This document shows, piece after piece, positions 17,964 through 26,735 of a DNA stretch of 64,000 nucleotides. Source of the stretch: Burkholderia diffusa (GTDB lineage Bacteria > Pseudomonadota > Gammaproteobacteria > Burkholderiales > Burkholderiaceae); assembly GCF_001718315.1 (NCBI RefSeq), contig NZ_CP013363.1, positions 744,001-808,000 on the forward strand. Direction: 5' to 3'. The stretch's first letter is position 1. Every line of letters starts with the position of its first letter. Both the position numbers and the translations under genes were made by a program. Under the pieces are notes generated by a model. That model was not told the DNA's origin. It was given only the letters and a program-made list of their open reading frames with translations, and ran no database searches.

Positions 17964-18701
17964 ATGAACGAGGCAATGCAATCGCCGGCGCTGGACGGCG
18001 CGCATGTGGTGGTATTCGGTGCGAGTTCCGGAATCGGCCTCGCGGCCGCCGCAGCGGTGAAAGCGCGAGGCGCGACCGTCACGCTGGTCGGCCGTACCGG
18101 CGCGACGCTGGCGGCCGCCGCGCAAACGATCGGCGGCGCGCGCACCGCGATCGCGGACATCGCGGACCGGGATGCCGTGCAGCGCGTCTTCGAGCCGATG
18201 ACGCGCGTCGATCACCTGGTCGTCACGGCCGGACGATTCATCGCCGGCAAGCTGGCCGACACCGATCCGGACCACCTGCTTGCCGCGCTGCAGGAGCGTA
18301 TCGCCGGGCCGGTTCATGCGATCCGCGCCGCGTTGCCGCTGATGCCCGCGACCGGCTCGATCGTGCTCACCGGCGGGCAGCTGGCGGACCGTCCGTCCGG
18401 GCAGGGCACGTCGGTCATCGCGGCCGCCGTGCGCGGCGTCGAGGCGCTGGCACAATCGTTGGCACTGGAACTCAAACCGATCCGCGTGAACGTCGTCGCG
18501 CCCGGTTTCGTCGACACGCCGCTGTACGACGCATTCGGCCCGGAAGCGCGCGACGCGATTCTCGGCGAGGCCGCTTCGGCATTGCCCGGCGGGCGAGTCG
18601 GCCGCGCCGACGAAGTCGGGGAAGCGATCGCGTTCCTGTTGGGAAACGGCTTCATGAATGCCGAGATCCTGCACATCGACGGGGGCGGCCGGCTGGTGTG
18701 A
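17964..18701 (+). CDS. SDR-fold protein lacking the YxxxK catalytic pair
   Basis: The 245-residue Rossmann-fold protein has the cofactor-binding GASSGIGLA motif (residues 19-27) and an SDR C-terminus (INVVAPGFVDTPLYD-like, ILHIDGGGRLV). Where classical SDRs carry Tyr-x-x-x-Lys before GVEAL, this protein reads IAAAVRGVEAL: Tyr is Ile and Lys is Val. It may be a non-classical SDR or a sensor protein rather than an ordinary ketoreductase. A divergent LysR gene is its likely regulator. The family call is firm; the activity is uncertain. Confidence 0.85.
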   Translation: MNEAMQSPALDGAHVVVFGASSGIGLAAAAAVKARGATVTLVGRTGATLAAAAQTIGGARTAIADIADRDAVQRVFEPMTRVDHLVVTAGRFIAGKLADTDPDHLLAALQERIAGPVHAIRAALPLMPATGSIVLTGGQLADRPSGQGTSVIAAAVRGVEALAQSLALELKPIRVNVVAPGFVDTPLYDAFGPEARDAILGEAASALPGGRVGRADEVGEAIAFLLGNGFMNAEILHIDGGGRLV

Positions 18702-18732
18702 TGCGCGGGCGTTGCGTGCGGCGCCCGATGTT

Positions 18733-19710
18733 TCAGCCGGCGGCGTGCGTTTTCGTGCCGCGGGCCGGTGCGCGCGGTGCGCGGGCCGCTGGATACGCGC
18801 GCTTGCACACGTCGATGACGACCTCGCGCAGGCGGCGATGCGCGGGGTCGTGCTGCATCCGCGGATGCCAGAGCGCGGAGATCAGGATCTCGGGCAGCCG
18901 GACCGGTATCGCGAAACTGCGCAGCCCGAGCGCGTCCACGAGCCCCGGCGTGAATGCGTTGCCGAGGCTCGAGCGCGGTACGAGCGCGATCAGGTCGGTG
19001 CCGGCCGCGACGCGCATCGCATCGGGGTAGCCGGGCACCACGACCTGCACGATATGGGCGGGCGCGCGCGTGTCTGCCGGATCGTTCGCCGGCCCGCTGA
19101 AGTCGCCGAGCTGCGATGCAATCACGTGACGGCAGGCCGCGTAGCGCGCAGGCGTGATCCTGTCCGCCGCGAACAGCGGATGCCCGGCGCGCGCCACCGC
19201 GACGTGTCCGTCGTGAAAGAGCTCGCGCGTATGCAGCTCGGGCGCGTCGTCGCCGCGCTTGCCGATTTCCAGATCGACCGTGCCGTCGCGCAGCGGCCCC
19301 GGATCGCGATCGAGCCTCGCGACGAAACACACGCGTACGCCGGGTGCGATTTCGCCGATCGCGGCGACCACCGGGCCGGCGAGCATGTCCATGAACGACG
19401 CGGCCGCGCGGATGGTGAACGTGGACGACAGCGTAGCCATGTCGATGTCGGCCGTGGCCGGACGAAGCACGGCCCGCGCATCGCTCGCGATGGCATGCAC
19501 GCGATCGCGCAACGCCGACGCGTGCGGCGTCGGCACGAGCCGGCGTCCGGCGCGCACGAGCAGTGGATCACCCGTGGCGGTACGCAGCCGCGTGAGCGTG
19601 CGGCTCATCGCGGAGGTGCTCAGTCCCAGCCGGCGCGCGGCGCCGGTCACGCTCCCTTCGGTCAGCAGCACGTCGAGCGCGGTGACGAGGTTCAGATCGA
19701 TGTCTTCCAT
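18733..19710 (-). CDS. LysR-family regulator, divergent from a second SDR gene
   Basis: The 325-residue LTTR of the NodD/LinR-like type starts MEDIDLNLVTALDVLLTEGS, with the HTH helix RRLGLSTSAMSRTLTRLR and the subfamily phrase TGDPLLVRAGRRLVPT. The C-terminal 25 residues are a basic Ala/Pro-rich tail. A possible start six codons earlier is less typical. It is divergent from the SDR at 19844, and a perfect LysR-type box lies between them (19753-19769). Confidence 0.92.
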   Translation of the reverse strand: MEDIDLNLVTALDVLLTEGSVTGAARRLGLSTSAMSRTLTRLRTATGDPLLVRAGRRLVPTPHASALRDRVHAIASDARAVLRPATADIDMATLSSTFTIRAAASFMDMLAGPVVAAIGEIAPGVRVCFVARLDRDPGPLRDGTVDLEIGKRGDDAPELHTRELFHDGHVAVARAGHPLFAADRITPARYAACRHVIASQLGDFSGPANDPADTRAPAHIVQVVVPGYPDAMRVAAGTDLIALVPRSSLGNAFTPGLVDALGLRSFAIPVRLPEILISALWHPRMQHDPAHRRLREVVIDVCKRAYPAARAPRAPARGTKTHAAG

Positions 19711-19752
19711 CCGGACAGCATACGACATCGCGCGGCATGACAGGGCGTTCGG

Positions 19753-19769
19753 TGCAACTATGGATTGCA
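19753..19769. promoter_or_regulatory. Putative LysR binding box between regulator and SDR gene
   Basis: TGCAA-N7-TTGCA is a perfect interrupted palindrome of the classical T-N11-A type, 43 bases upstream of the LysR start and 75 bases before the SDR start. A TATAGT hexamer at 19804-19809 could be the SDR -10 element, which would place the box near -60, the normal LTTR recognition-site position. Confidence 0.6.
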
Positions 19770-19843
19770 TTCGATGCGTCTGGTGCATGTGACGGCGCGC
19801 GCCTATAGTGGCCGGATGACGAACTCCGGCAAAGGCGAAGTCC

Positions 19844-20560
19844 ATGCAATCGACCGTATCGAACCCCAAGACACCATCGATCCTGCTCGTCGCGGCCTCG
19901 CGCGGCCTCGGGCTCGCGATGGCGGAACAATTCCTGAACAAGGGCTGGCACGTGACCGGAACCGTGCGCGCGGCCTCGGGGCGCACGCAACTGCATGCGC
20001 TCGCCGAACGCTTCGACGGACGGCTCGAGATCGAGACGCTCGACATCTGCGAGCCGGAACAACTGGCCGCGCTGCGCGCGCGCTTGTCGGGCCGGCGCTT
20101 CGACATGTTGTTCGTGAACGCCGGCACGACCAACGATCCGAACGAAACGATCGGCGAGGTCACGCTCGACGAATTCGTACGCGTGATGATCACGAATGCG
20201 CTGGCGCCGATGCGCGTGATCGAGGCGCTGCAGGATCTCGTGACCGCGGATGGTCTCATCGGCGCGATGTCGTCGGGGCAAGGAAGTGTCGCGAACAACG
20301 TGAGCGGAATGCGCGAGGTCTACCGCGGCAGCAAGGCTGCGCTGAACCAGTTCATGCGCAGTTTCGCGGCGCGCCAGGCCGGAACGCCGCGCGCGATGGC
20401 GCTGATGGCGCCGGGCTGGGTCCGCACGGAACTGGGCGGGCCCGATGCGCGACTGACGATCGACGAAAGCGTGCCGAGCCTCGTGAACGTGTTGATCGGG
20501 AAGCAACGGCGCCCGGGGCTCGAATACCTCGATTACCAGGGGCGCACAGTGCCGTGGTAG
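19844..20560 (+). CDS. Short-chain dehydrogenase/reductase
   Basis: The 238-residue SDR has the nucleotide-binding segment LLVAASRGLGLAMAE, the NAG motif in FVNAGT, a Ser in GAMSSGQGS and the catalytic Tyr-Lys in EVYRGSKAALNQF. The set is complete, so it should be an active NAD(P)-dependent oxidoreductase; the substrate is unknown. The first glycine of the usual GxxxGxG is Ala. It is probably controlled by the divergent LysR regulator through the box at 19753. Confidence 0.9.
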   Translation: MQSTVSNPKTPSILLVAASRGLGLAMAEQFLNKGWHVTGTVRAASGRTQLHALAERFDGRLEIETLDICEPEQLAALRARLSGRRFDMLFVNAGTTNDPNETIGEVTLDEFVRVMITNALAPMRVIEALQDLVTADGLIGAMSSGQGSVANNVSGMREVYRGSKAALNQFMRSFAARQAGTPRAMALMAPGWVRTELGGPDARLTIDESVPSLVNVLIGKQRRPGLEYLDYQGRTVPW

Positions 20561-20825
20561 CCAGGGCAGCGGCGCGCGTGGCTCGGGCAAAGCCGGCCGG
20601 CCAAGGCATCGCGCCGGCATTCGACGCGGCAGACGCGAACCGTTCGCGCGGCGCATTGCCGTCGCGTGCGTGACGATGCGCTGCGCATGCGGCGCCGATT
20701 CAATACAATGCGACGTCTGGGCGCCGGCACCGTATCGGGCCGCTGGCTGCCACCTTCGACGAGCAACCGCGCATTGTGGAATGACGGCCCGTCACGGCGG
20801 GCCGCTGGCGAATACGGAGCGCAGC

Positions 20826-21161
20826 ATGAAAGAACCTTACCTGCAGGTCATCGCGCATTTCTTCGCGAAACCCGGCAACGGCGACCGCGTGATCGAACTG
20901 CTGGCCGAACTTGCGCCGGCTACGCGCACCGAGCCGAAGAACATCGACTATGCGTACTTCCGGTCGCCGGTCGATCCCGACCATATCGTGATCCTCGAAC
21001 GCTACCGCGATGCCGACGGCCTCGACGTGCATCGGGAAACGCCGCATTTCCAGCGCATCGGCGTCGGCGCGATCATTCCGTTGCTCGATCGCCGCGACGT
21101 GACGTGCTACATGGTGCAGCCGGACACCGGCACGGCGACACCGCCGGGAGACGCCCGATGA
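20826..21161 (+). CDS. Antibiotic biosynthesis monooxygenase (ABM) domain protein
   Basis: The 111-residue protein resembles the YgiN/ABM ferredoxin-like dimeric fold: YLQVIAHFFAKPGNGDRVIE, the helix LLAELAPATRTEPKNIDYAY, and a C-terminal strand with HFQRIG. Such proteins include cofactor-independent quinol monooxygenases and small-molecule-binding proteins. Its stop overlaps the ATG of the iron alcohol dehydrogenase gene (ATGA), so the two are translationally coupled and probably act on one pathway. The chosen ATG follows GGAGCGCAGC; longer frames are not protein-like. Confidence 0.8.
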   Translation: MKEPYLQVIAHFFAKPGNGDRVIELLAELAPATRTEPKNIDYAYFRSPVDPDHIVILERYRDADGLDVHRETPHFQRIGVGAIIPLLDRRDVTCYMVQPDTGTATPPGDAR

Positions 21162-22315
21162 ACCCGTTTCAATTCCGTACCGTTCCGACGCAGATCGTCG
21201 AATTCGGCGCCGCGAGCCGGCTCGGCGCGTTGTTGCGTGAACGCTTTCCCGCGCTTGCGCGGCTATGCGTCGTCACAGACGCATTCCTGCATCGCAGCAG
21301 CGTGCTCGCGCCCGCGCTGGAGAGCCTCGCCGCGCACGGCTGGCAGGTGACCGTGATCGACGACGTGATCGCCGATCCGCCCGAGCATGTCGTGCTCGAA
21401 GCGACCGCGCGCGCGGTGGCGGCCGATGCAGAAATCGTGCTCGGTCTCGGCGGCGGTTCGTCGATGGACGTCGCGAAGCTGATCGCGGTGCTCGCGCCGG
21501 GGCGGCAGGCGCTGGCCGACATGTACGGCGTCGACAAGGTTGCAACGTCGCGGCTGCCGCTCGTGCAGATGCCGACGACGGCCGGCACCGGCTCCGAAGT
21601 GACGGCCGTGTCGATCGTCACGGTCGGCGAGGCGCGCAAGATGGGCGTCGTGTCGCCGCACCTGTTCGCGGACGTCGCGATCCTCGACGCCGGGCTCACG
21701 CTCGGGCTGCCGCGCGCGGCAACGGCCGCGACGGGCATCGACGCGATGGTGCATGCGATCGAGGCTTATACGTCGTCGCGGCTCAAGAATCCCGTGTCCG
21801 ACATGCTGGCCGTGCACGCATTGACGCTGCTGTCGCGCAACCTGTTGAAGGCCTGCGATGACGGCCGCGATCGCCATGCGCGCGAAGCGATGCTGGTCGG
21901 CGCGATGTTCGCCGGCCAGGCATTCGCGAACGCGCCGGTGGCGGCCGTGCATGCGCTGGCCTATCCGGTCGGCGGTATTTTTCATGTGCCGCACGGGCTG
22001 TCGAATGCGCTCGTGCTGCCGCATGTGCTGCGCTTCAATGCGCCGGCCGCCGCGCCGCTGTATGCCGAGCTCGCGGCGATCGTCGCGCCGTCGGCGACGG
22101 GCAGTGACGAAGCGAGGACGCAGACGCTGATCGGCGAGATCGATCGCCTGATCGTCGCGACAGGCATTCCGCGCACGCTGCGCGAGGTCGGCATCGGCGA
22201 GGGCGACCTGCCGAGGATGGCGTCGGATGCGATGCTGCAGACGCGCCTGCTCGTGAACAATCCGCGCGAGGTCACGGAAGCCGACGCGCTGGCGATCTAT
22301 CGGCAGGCGTGGTGA
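21158..22315 (+). CDS. Iron-containing alcohol dehydrogenase
   Basis: The 385-residue group III alcohol dehydrogenase has an N-terminal nucleotide-binding domain with the GGGSSMDVAK motif and PTTAGTGSEVT. Its helical domain carries the metal ligands: Asp and His in GIDAMVHAIEAY, and His residues in AVHALAYPVGGIFHVPHGLS. All ligands of the Fe(II) site are present. Members reduce aldehydes, lactaldehyde or maleylacetate; the exact substrate is not clear. Translation is coupled to the ABM gene upstream. Confidence 0.93.
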   Translation: MNPFQFRTVPTQIVEFGAASRLGALLRERFPALARLCVVTDAFLHRSSVLAPALESLAAHGWQVTVIDDVIADPPEHVVLEATARAVAADAEIVLGLGGGSSMDVAKLIAVLAPGRQALADMYGVDKVATSRLPLVQMPTTAGTGSEVTAVSIVTVGEARKMGVVSPHLFADVAILDAGLTLGLPRAATAATGIDAMVHAIEAYTSSRLKNPVSDMLAVHALTLLSRNLLKACDDGRDRHAREAMLVGAMFAGQAFANAPVAAVHALAYPVGGIFHVPHGLSNALVLPHVLRFNAPAAAPLYAELAAIVAPSATGSDEARTQTLIGEIDRLIVATGIPRTLREVGIGEGDLPRMASDAMLQTRLLVNNPREVTEADALAIYRQAW

Positions 22316-22495
22316 TGCGGCGCGCGTGACTGCGCGGCGAGTGCTCCATGAAGCCTTGCCCGTGATGCGGTGCGGGTGATGCCGATCGATGGTGTGCGCC
22401 AAGGCAGGAGCGATACTGAACGTGCGCAACGATCCGATACTCGGTATCGATACGGAAGCATGCACCAAAGGCCGATGCAATCGACGGGAAACGAC

Positions 22496-23080
22496 ATGAC
22501 GCAACGGGAAGAAGCAGCGCGCACGCGATGCGTTGCGTGGCAGATCACGCAGACCTGGCAGGCCGCCGAATGGTGCCGGCTTGTCGAGACGCGCGCGGGC
22601 GTCGACCTGTCCGGCGCGGTTGCGGGCGCGATCGACGGCACGCCGTTTCGCGTCGACTATGCGATCGCGTGCGGCTCGGACTGGCTGACGCGATCGGCGC
22701 ACGTCACGTACTGGCTCGGCGCGGCGTCGCCCCGGCGGCTTGCGATCGAATGCAAGGCGGGGCGCTGGACGATCGACGGTGTCGACGTGCCGGCCCTCGC
22801 GGGCGCGACCGACGTCGATCTCGGCTTCAGTCCGTCGACCAATACGCTGCCGATCCGGCGTCTCGGGCTTGCGGTCGGCGCGTCGGCCGTCATTCACACG
22901 GCCTGGCTGCGGTTTCCGGCGTTCGAGATCGTGCGCGGCGAACAGCGCTATGCGCGCACGGCGCAGCACGTTTACCGCTACGAAAGCGGCACGTATGCGG
23001 CCGATATCGCGGTGGACGATGCGGGCCTCGTCACCGATTACGACGAGTGGCGGCGGACCGGCGCGACGCATGCGCGGTAA
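22496..23080 (+). CDS. Putative glycolipid-binding domain protein
   Basis: The 194-residue soluble protein matches the putative glycolipid-binding family (PF06475-type) by its pattern: AEWCRLVETRAGVDLSGAVA at the start, FRVDYAIACGSDWLTRSAHV, ATDVDLGFSPSTNTLPIRRL in the centre, and a C-terminal RYARTAQHVYRYES. Members are beta-rich proteins of unknown physiological role. Start at 22496; an ATG 13 codons upstream is possible. It converges on the sulfonate-binding protein gene. Confidence 0.75.
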   Translation: MTQREEAARTRCVAWQITQTWQAAEWCRLVETRAGVDLSGAVAGAIDGTPFRVDYAIACGSDWLTRSAHVTYWLGAASPRRLAIECKAGRWTIDGVDVPALAGATDVDLGFSPSTNTLPIRRLGLAVGASAVIHTAWLRFPAFEIVRGEQRYARTAQHVYRYESGTYAADIAVDDAGLVTDYDEWRRTGATHAR

Positions 23081-23100
23081 CGCGGCGCAGCTGCGGCGCG

Positions 23101-24093
23101 TCAGCGTGCGTTGGCGACCGTCACCTTGCCGGGAATCAGCTTCAATGCACTGAACGCGTCGGCGATGTTCTGCTGATACGCGAGCGTCGCATCGGTCACG
23201 GGCTGCACACCGTAGCCGGTGCGCTTGAGCGCGACTTCGAGCGTCGGCGCGTCGAGGCCGACGAGCGGCGACAGTTGCGCGGCGACTTCCGGAACATGGT
23301 CGCGTGCCCACCGATCGAGCGCGTCGACTTCGTCGAGCAGCGTGCGCAGCACCTGCGGCTGCGCGGCGGCATACTTGCGCGCGGCGAGGTAGTACTGCGT
23401 GTTGCGCACGAGGCCGTCGCCATTCGCGACCACGCGTGCGCCGAGCTGCCGTTCGGCGGCCGCCAGGTACGGATCCCAGATCACCCACGCGTCGACGCTG
23501 CGCTGCACGAACGCGGCGCGCGCGTCGGCGGGCGTCAGATAGACAGGCTGAATGTCGGCATACGTGAGGCCCGCATGCTCCAGCGCCTTCACGAGCAGAT
23601 AGTGGACGTTCGAACCCTTGTTGAACGCGACCTTCTTGCCGCGCAGCTGCGCGACGGTGCGGATCGGTGAATCGGGCAGCACGACGATCGCCTCGCCGTG
23701 CGGCGCGGGCGGCTCGTTGCCGAGATAGACGAAATCGACGCCCGCGGCCTGCGCGAAGATCGGCGGCGTCTCGCCGACCGTGCCGACGTCGATCGCGCCC
23801 GCGTTCAACCCCTCGAGCAATTGCGGGCCGGCCGGGAACTCGAGCCACTGGACCGCCACGCCCTGGCTCGCGAGCCGCTTCTCGAGCGTGCCGCGCGCCT
23901 TGAGCACGACGAAGTTGCCGTATTTCTGGAAACCGATGCGCAGCCGTTTGTCGGGGCCCTGGGCCAGCGCAGGCATGCCCGCGAGCGGGCCGAGCGCGAG
24001 CCCGGCCAGTCCGGCGGCCGCGCCCTGCAGCCACCGGCGGCGACGCGGATTTGTCACGGGCGTTTCAAGGTCTGCGTGCTGTGTGTCGTTCAT
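23101..24093 (-). CDS. Aliphatic sulfonate-type ABC substrate-binding protein (SsuA-like)
   Basis: The 330-residue periplasmic binding protein has a twin-arginine-like export signal (NPRRRRWLQGAAAGLAGLAL). The SsuA/NMT1-like pattern follows: LRIGFQKYGNFVVLKARGTL, WLEFPAGPQLLEGLNAGAID, TVGETPPIFAQAAGVDFVYL and VDAWVIWDPY. No permease, ATPase or desulfonating monooxygenase gene is adjacent, so it either serves a transporter encoded elsewhere or is an extra specificity subunit. Confidence 0.9.
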   Translation of the reverse strand: MNDTQHADLETPVTNPRRRRWLQGAAAGLAGLALGPLAGMPALAQGPDKRLRIGFQKYGNFVVLKARGTLEKRLASQGVAVQWLEFPAGPQLLEGLNAGAIDVGTVGETPPIFAQAAGVDFVYLGNEPPAPHGEAIVVLPDSPIRTVAQLRGKKVAFNKGSNVHYLLVKALEHAGLTYADIQPVYLTPADARAAFVQRSVDAWVIWDPYLAAAERQLGARVVANGDGLVRNTQYYLAARKYAAAQPQVLRTLLDEVDALDRWARDHVPEVAAQLSPLVGLDAPTLEVALKRTGYGVQPVTDATLAYQQNIADAFSALKLIPGKVTVANAR

Positions 24094-24304
24094 CGATGCG
24101 TCCTGCAGGCGGGTTCACGGGGGCGCGCTTGTGGCCCGACCGGCACGGGACGCAGCCGGATGCGGGCGATGCGCGCGGCCGGCAGGCTCGCGCCGGATGC
24201 ACGACGATACGGCCGCGCGAATCGGCGGCCAACCAATGAATCCGCATATGCAAATCAGCGGCCTGACGATGCGTGAACGATGGGCCGGCAGCGCGCCGCC
24301 GCAC

Positions 24305-24712
24305 TCAATCGGCACCGAGCGGGCTTTCCTCGATCGAGTCGACGCGATCGGGGTAAAACGCGAGGTGCGCGCGAATCGGTTCGACGGCCGGGTTCGGATG
24401 CTCGTACGTCCACACCGCGTTGGTCGCACGTTCGCCGCCGGCGGGAATCGAGTAATACGCGCAATCGCCCTTGTACGGGCAGTACGTCGCATGGTCGGTG
24501 CGTTGCAGCAGCGCCATGTCGGCGTCCTCGCGCGGTACGTACAGAACGGCCGGATAGGTGGCCTCGCGCAGCGCCAGCGCGCGGCGCGTATCGGCGACGA
24601 CCTTGCCGGCCACCTTGACCACGACGCGCGACGGATGCGGTTCGATCGTGATCGGATGATCGGGGCCCGGCGACTTCACGGGACGAGAGGGCGTATCGGG
24701 GTTGATCGACAT
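24305..24712 (-). CDS. DUF427 domain protein
   Basis: The 135-residue soluble protein matches DUF427: RVVVKVAGKVVADTRRALAL, EATYPAVLYVPREDADMALL and the signature ATYCPYKGDCAYYSI, followed by AVWTYEHPNPAVEPIRAHLA. The fold is a small beta-tent domain; the function is not established. The start at 24712 fits the family; a longer frame adds 17 residues. Confidence 0.82.
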   Translation of the reverse strand: MSINPDTPSRPVKSPGPDHPITIEPHPSRVVVKVAGKVVADTRRALALREATYPAVLYVPREDADMALLQRTDHATYCPYKGDCAYYSIPAGGERATNAVWTYEHPNPAVEPIRAHLAFYPDRVDSIEESPLGAD

Positions 24713-25073
24713 CGTGGATCCTCCGGGAAGATGCAGCGCGCCGACAGGCACGCCGCGCCGCAACGTGTGCGCAGGTCGACCGCTCGCGCGCGCATTGCGG
24801 CGTTGACCTGCCGATACGATGCGCCAATTCCGTAGAACCTGCAGGGGGACGGAAGGCGGTGCCGCGAATGGCAGCGCCGCATGACGCGCAGCGGCGCATG
24901 GCAGCCGGAATTCGCCGGCATGTCCGCGACGCTCGCGTGGACATTTTCATGCAGCGGCAGCGGGATGCACCCGCCGCGATAAGCAACGCGGAATTAATTG
25001 GTAAGCGATCGGCGGGCGGCGCGCGAAGATCGGCGGTCGTCATTCGCATGACAGTCCTTTCTCGACCGCCACC
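24713..25073. other. Intergenic region, no gene seen
   Basis: This 361-bp divergent interval lies between the DUF427 gene and the peptide-binding protein gene. Its middle part (24960-25005) is locally A/T-rich and is the best place for promoters. No protein-like frame, hairpin or repeat stood out. Confidence 0.5.
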
Positions 25074-26735
25074 ATGAAGATTCCATTCGTCTCGTTCGCC
25101 GCGCATTGTGCGCGGCCTGCATCCGCTGCCGTTGCGGCGCTGCGCGGCATCGCCGCGTCGCTGCTGCTCGCCGGCGCGCTCACGCCCGCGTTCGCGGCGC
25201 CGGCCGGCAAGACGCTCGTGTATTGCAGCGAAGGCAGCCCGGCCGGCTTCGATCCCGGCCAGCATACGACCAGCACCGATTTCGACGCGAGCACGTACAC
25301 GATCTACAACGGGCTCGTGCAGTTCAAGCGCGGCACGCTCGATCTCGAACCGTCGCTCGCGACGAGCTGGGACGTGTCGTCCGACCAGCGCGTCTACACG
25401 TTCCACCTGCGCCGCGGCGTGAAGTTCCAGACGACCGCCTGGTTCAAGCCGACGCGGCCGTTCCAGGCGGATGACGTCGTGTTCACGTTCCTCCGGATGC
25501 TCGACCCCGACGACCCGTTCCGCAAGGCCTATCCGGTCAGCTTCCCGTACTTCAGCGATCTCGGATTCGACCGCAACATCGAGCGCATCGAGAAAGTCGA
25601 CGACGATACGGTGCGCTTCGTGCTGAAGTCGCCCGACGTCGTGTTCGTGCGCAATCTCGCGATGGCGTTCGCGTCGATCCTGTCGGCCGAATATGCGTCG
25701 CAGTTGACGGCGCGCCATCGCGAAGCCGACATCAACCAGTTCCCGGTCGGCACGGGGCCGTTCCAGCTGCGCGCGTACCAGAAGGACGCGACGATCCGTT
25801 ACGACGCGAACCCCGACTACTGGAAGCCGGACGACGTGAAGCTCGCGCATCTCGTGTTCGCGATCACGCCCGATCCGGCCGTGCGCCTGCAGAAGCTCAC
25901 GGCCGGCGAGTGCCAGGTGTCGGTATTCCCGCGGCCGGCCGATCTCGAGACGGTGCGGCGCGACCCGAAGCTGACGCTGTTTTCGGGGACGGGCTTCAAC
26001 GTAGGCTTCGTCGCGTACAACACGCAGCATCCGCCGCTCGATCGCGTCGACGTGCGGCGCGCGCTCGACATCGCGATCGACAAGGCGGCGATCATCAAGA
26101 CCGTGTTCAACGGCGATGCGACGATCGCGACGAACCCGATGCCGCCCGCGCAATGGTCGTACAACCCGCGCCTGAAGGACGCGCCGCGCGATCCGGCCGC
26201 AGCGAAGGCGCTGCTCGCGCAAGCAGGATTCCCGAACGGTTTTGACCTGACGCTGTGGGCGATGCCGGTGCAGCGCCCGTACAACCCGAACGCGCAGCTG
26301 ATGGCGCAACTGATCCAGCAGGACTGGGCGAGGATCGGCGTGCGCGCGAAGATCGTCAGCTACGAATGGGGCGAGTACAACCGCCGCGCAAAACACGACG
26401 GGCAGCACGACGCGATCCTGTATGGCTGGTCCGGCGACAACGGCGACCCCGACAACTGGCTCGGCACGTTGCTCGGCTGCGATGCGGTGCACGGCAGCAA
26501 CCTCGCGAAGTGGTGCAACGCGGATTTCGAGCGGCTCGTCGGTGCGGCGCGCTCGAACGCGGATGTCGCGAAACGCACGTCGCTTTACGAGCAGGCTCAG
26601 GTCGTGTTCAAGAGTCAGGTGCCGTTCACGCCGATCGCGACGTCGATCGTGTCGCTGCCGATCTCGAAGCGTGTGCACGGGATGACGTTTTCGCCGCTTG
26701 GCGGGCACCGGTTCGACGGTGTATGGCTGGATTGA
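25074..26735 (+). CDS. Dipeptide/oligopeptide ABC transporter substrate-binding protein (DppA-like)
   Basis: The 553-residue SBP family 5 protein has a signal peptide ending AGALTPAFAAPA, then KTLVYCSEGSPAGFDP. The family signature around DVSSDQRVYTFHLRRGVKFQ, the segment VGTGPFQLRAYQ, and YGWSGDNGDPDNWLGTLLGC near the C-terminus are close to DppA of dipeptide importers. No permease or ATPase gene follows; the next gene is the pilin more than 700 bases away. It may feed a transporter encoded elsewhere. Confidence 0.92.
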   Translation: MKIPFVSFAAHCARPASAAVAALRGIAASLLLAGALTPAFAAPAGKTLVYCSEGSPAGFDPGQHTTSTDFDASTYTIYNGLVQFKRGTLDLEPSLATSWDVSSDQRVYTFHLRRGVKFQTTAWFKPTRPFQADDVVFTFLRMLDPDDPFRKAYPVSFPYFSDLGFDRNIERIEKVDDDTVRFVLKSPDVVFVRNLAMAFASILSAEYASQLTARHREADINQFPVGTGPFQLRAYQKDATIRYDANPDYWKPDDVKLAHLVFAITPDPAVRLQKLTAGECQVSVFPRPADLETVRRDPKLTLFSGTGFNVGFVAYNTQHPPLDRVDVRRALDIAIDKAAIIKTVFNGDATIATNPMPPAQWSYNPRLKDAPRDPAAAKALLAQAGFPNGFDLTLWAMPVQRPYNPNAQLMAQLIQQDWARIGVRAKIVSYEWGEYNRRAKHDGQHDAILYGWSGDNGDPDNWLGTLLGCDAVHGSNLAKWCNADFERLVGAARSNADVAKRTSLYEQAQVVFKSQVPFTPIATSIVSLPISKRVHGMTFSPLGGHRFDGVWLD

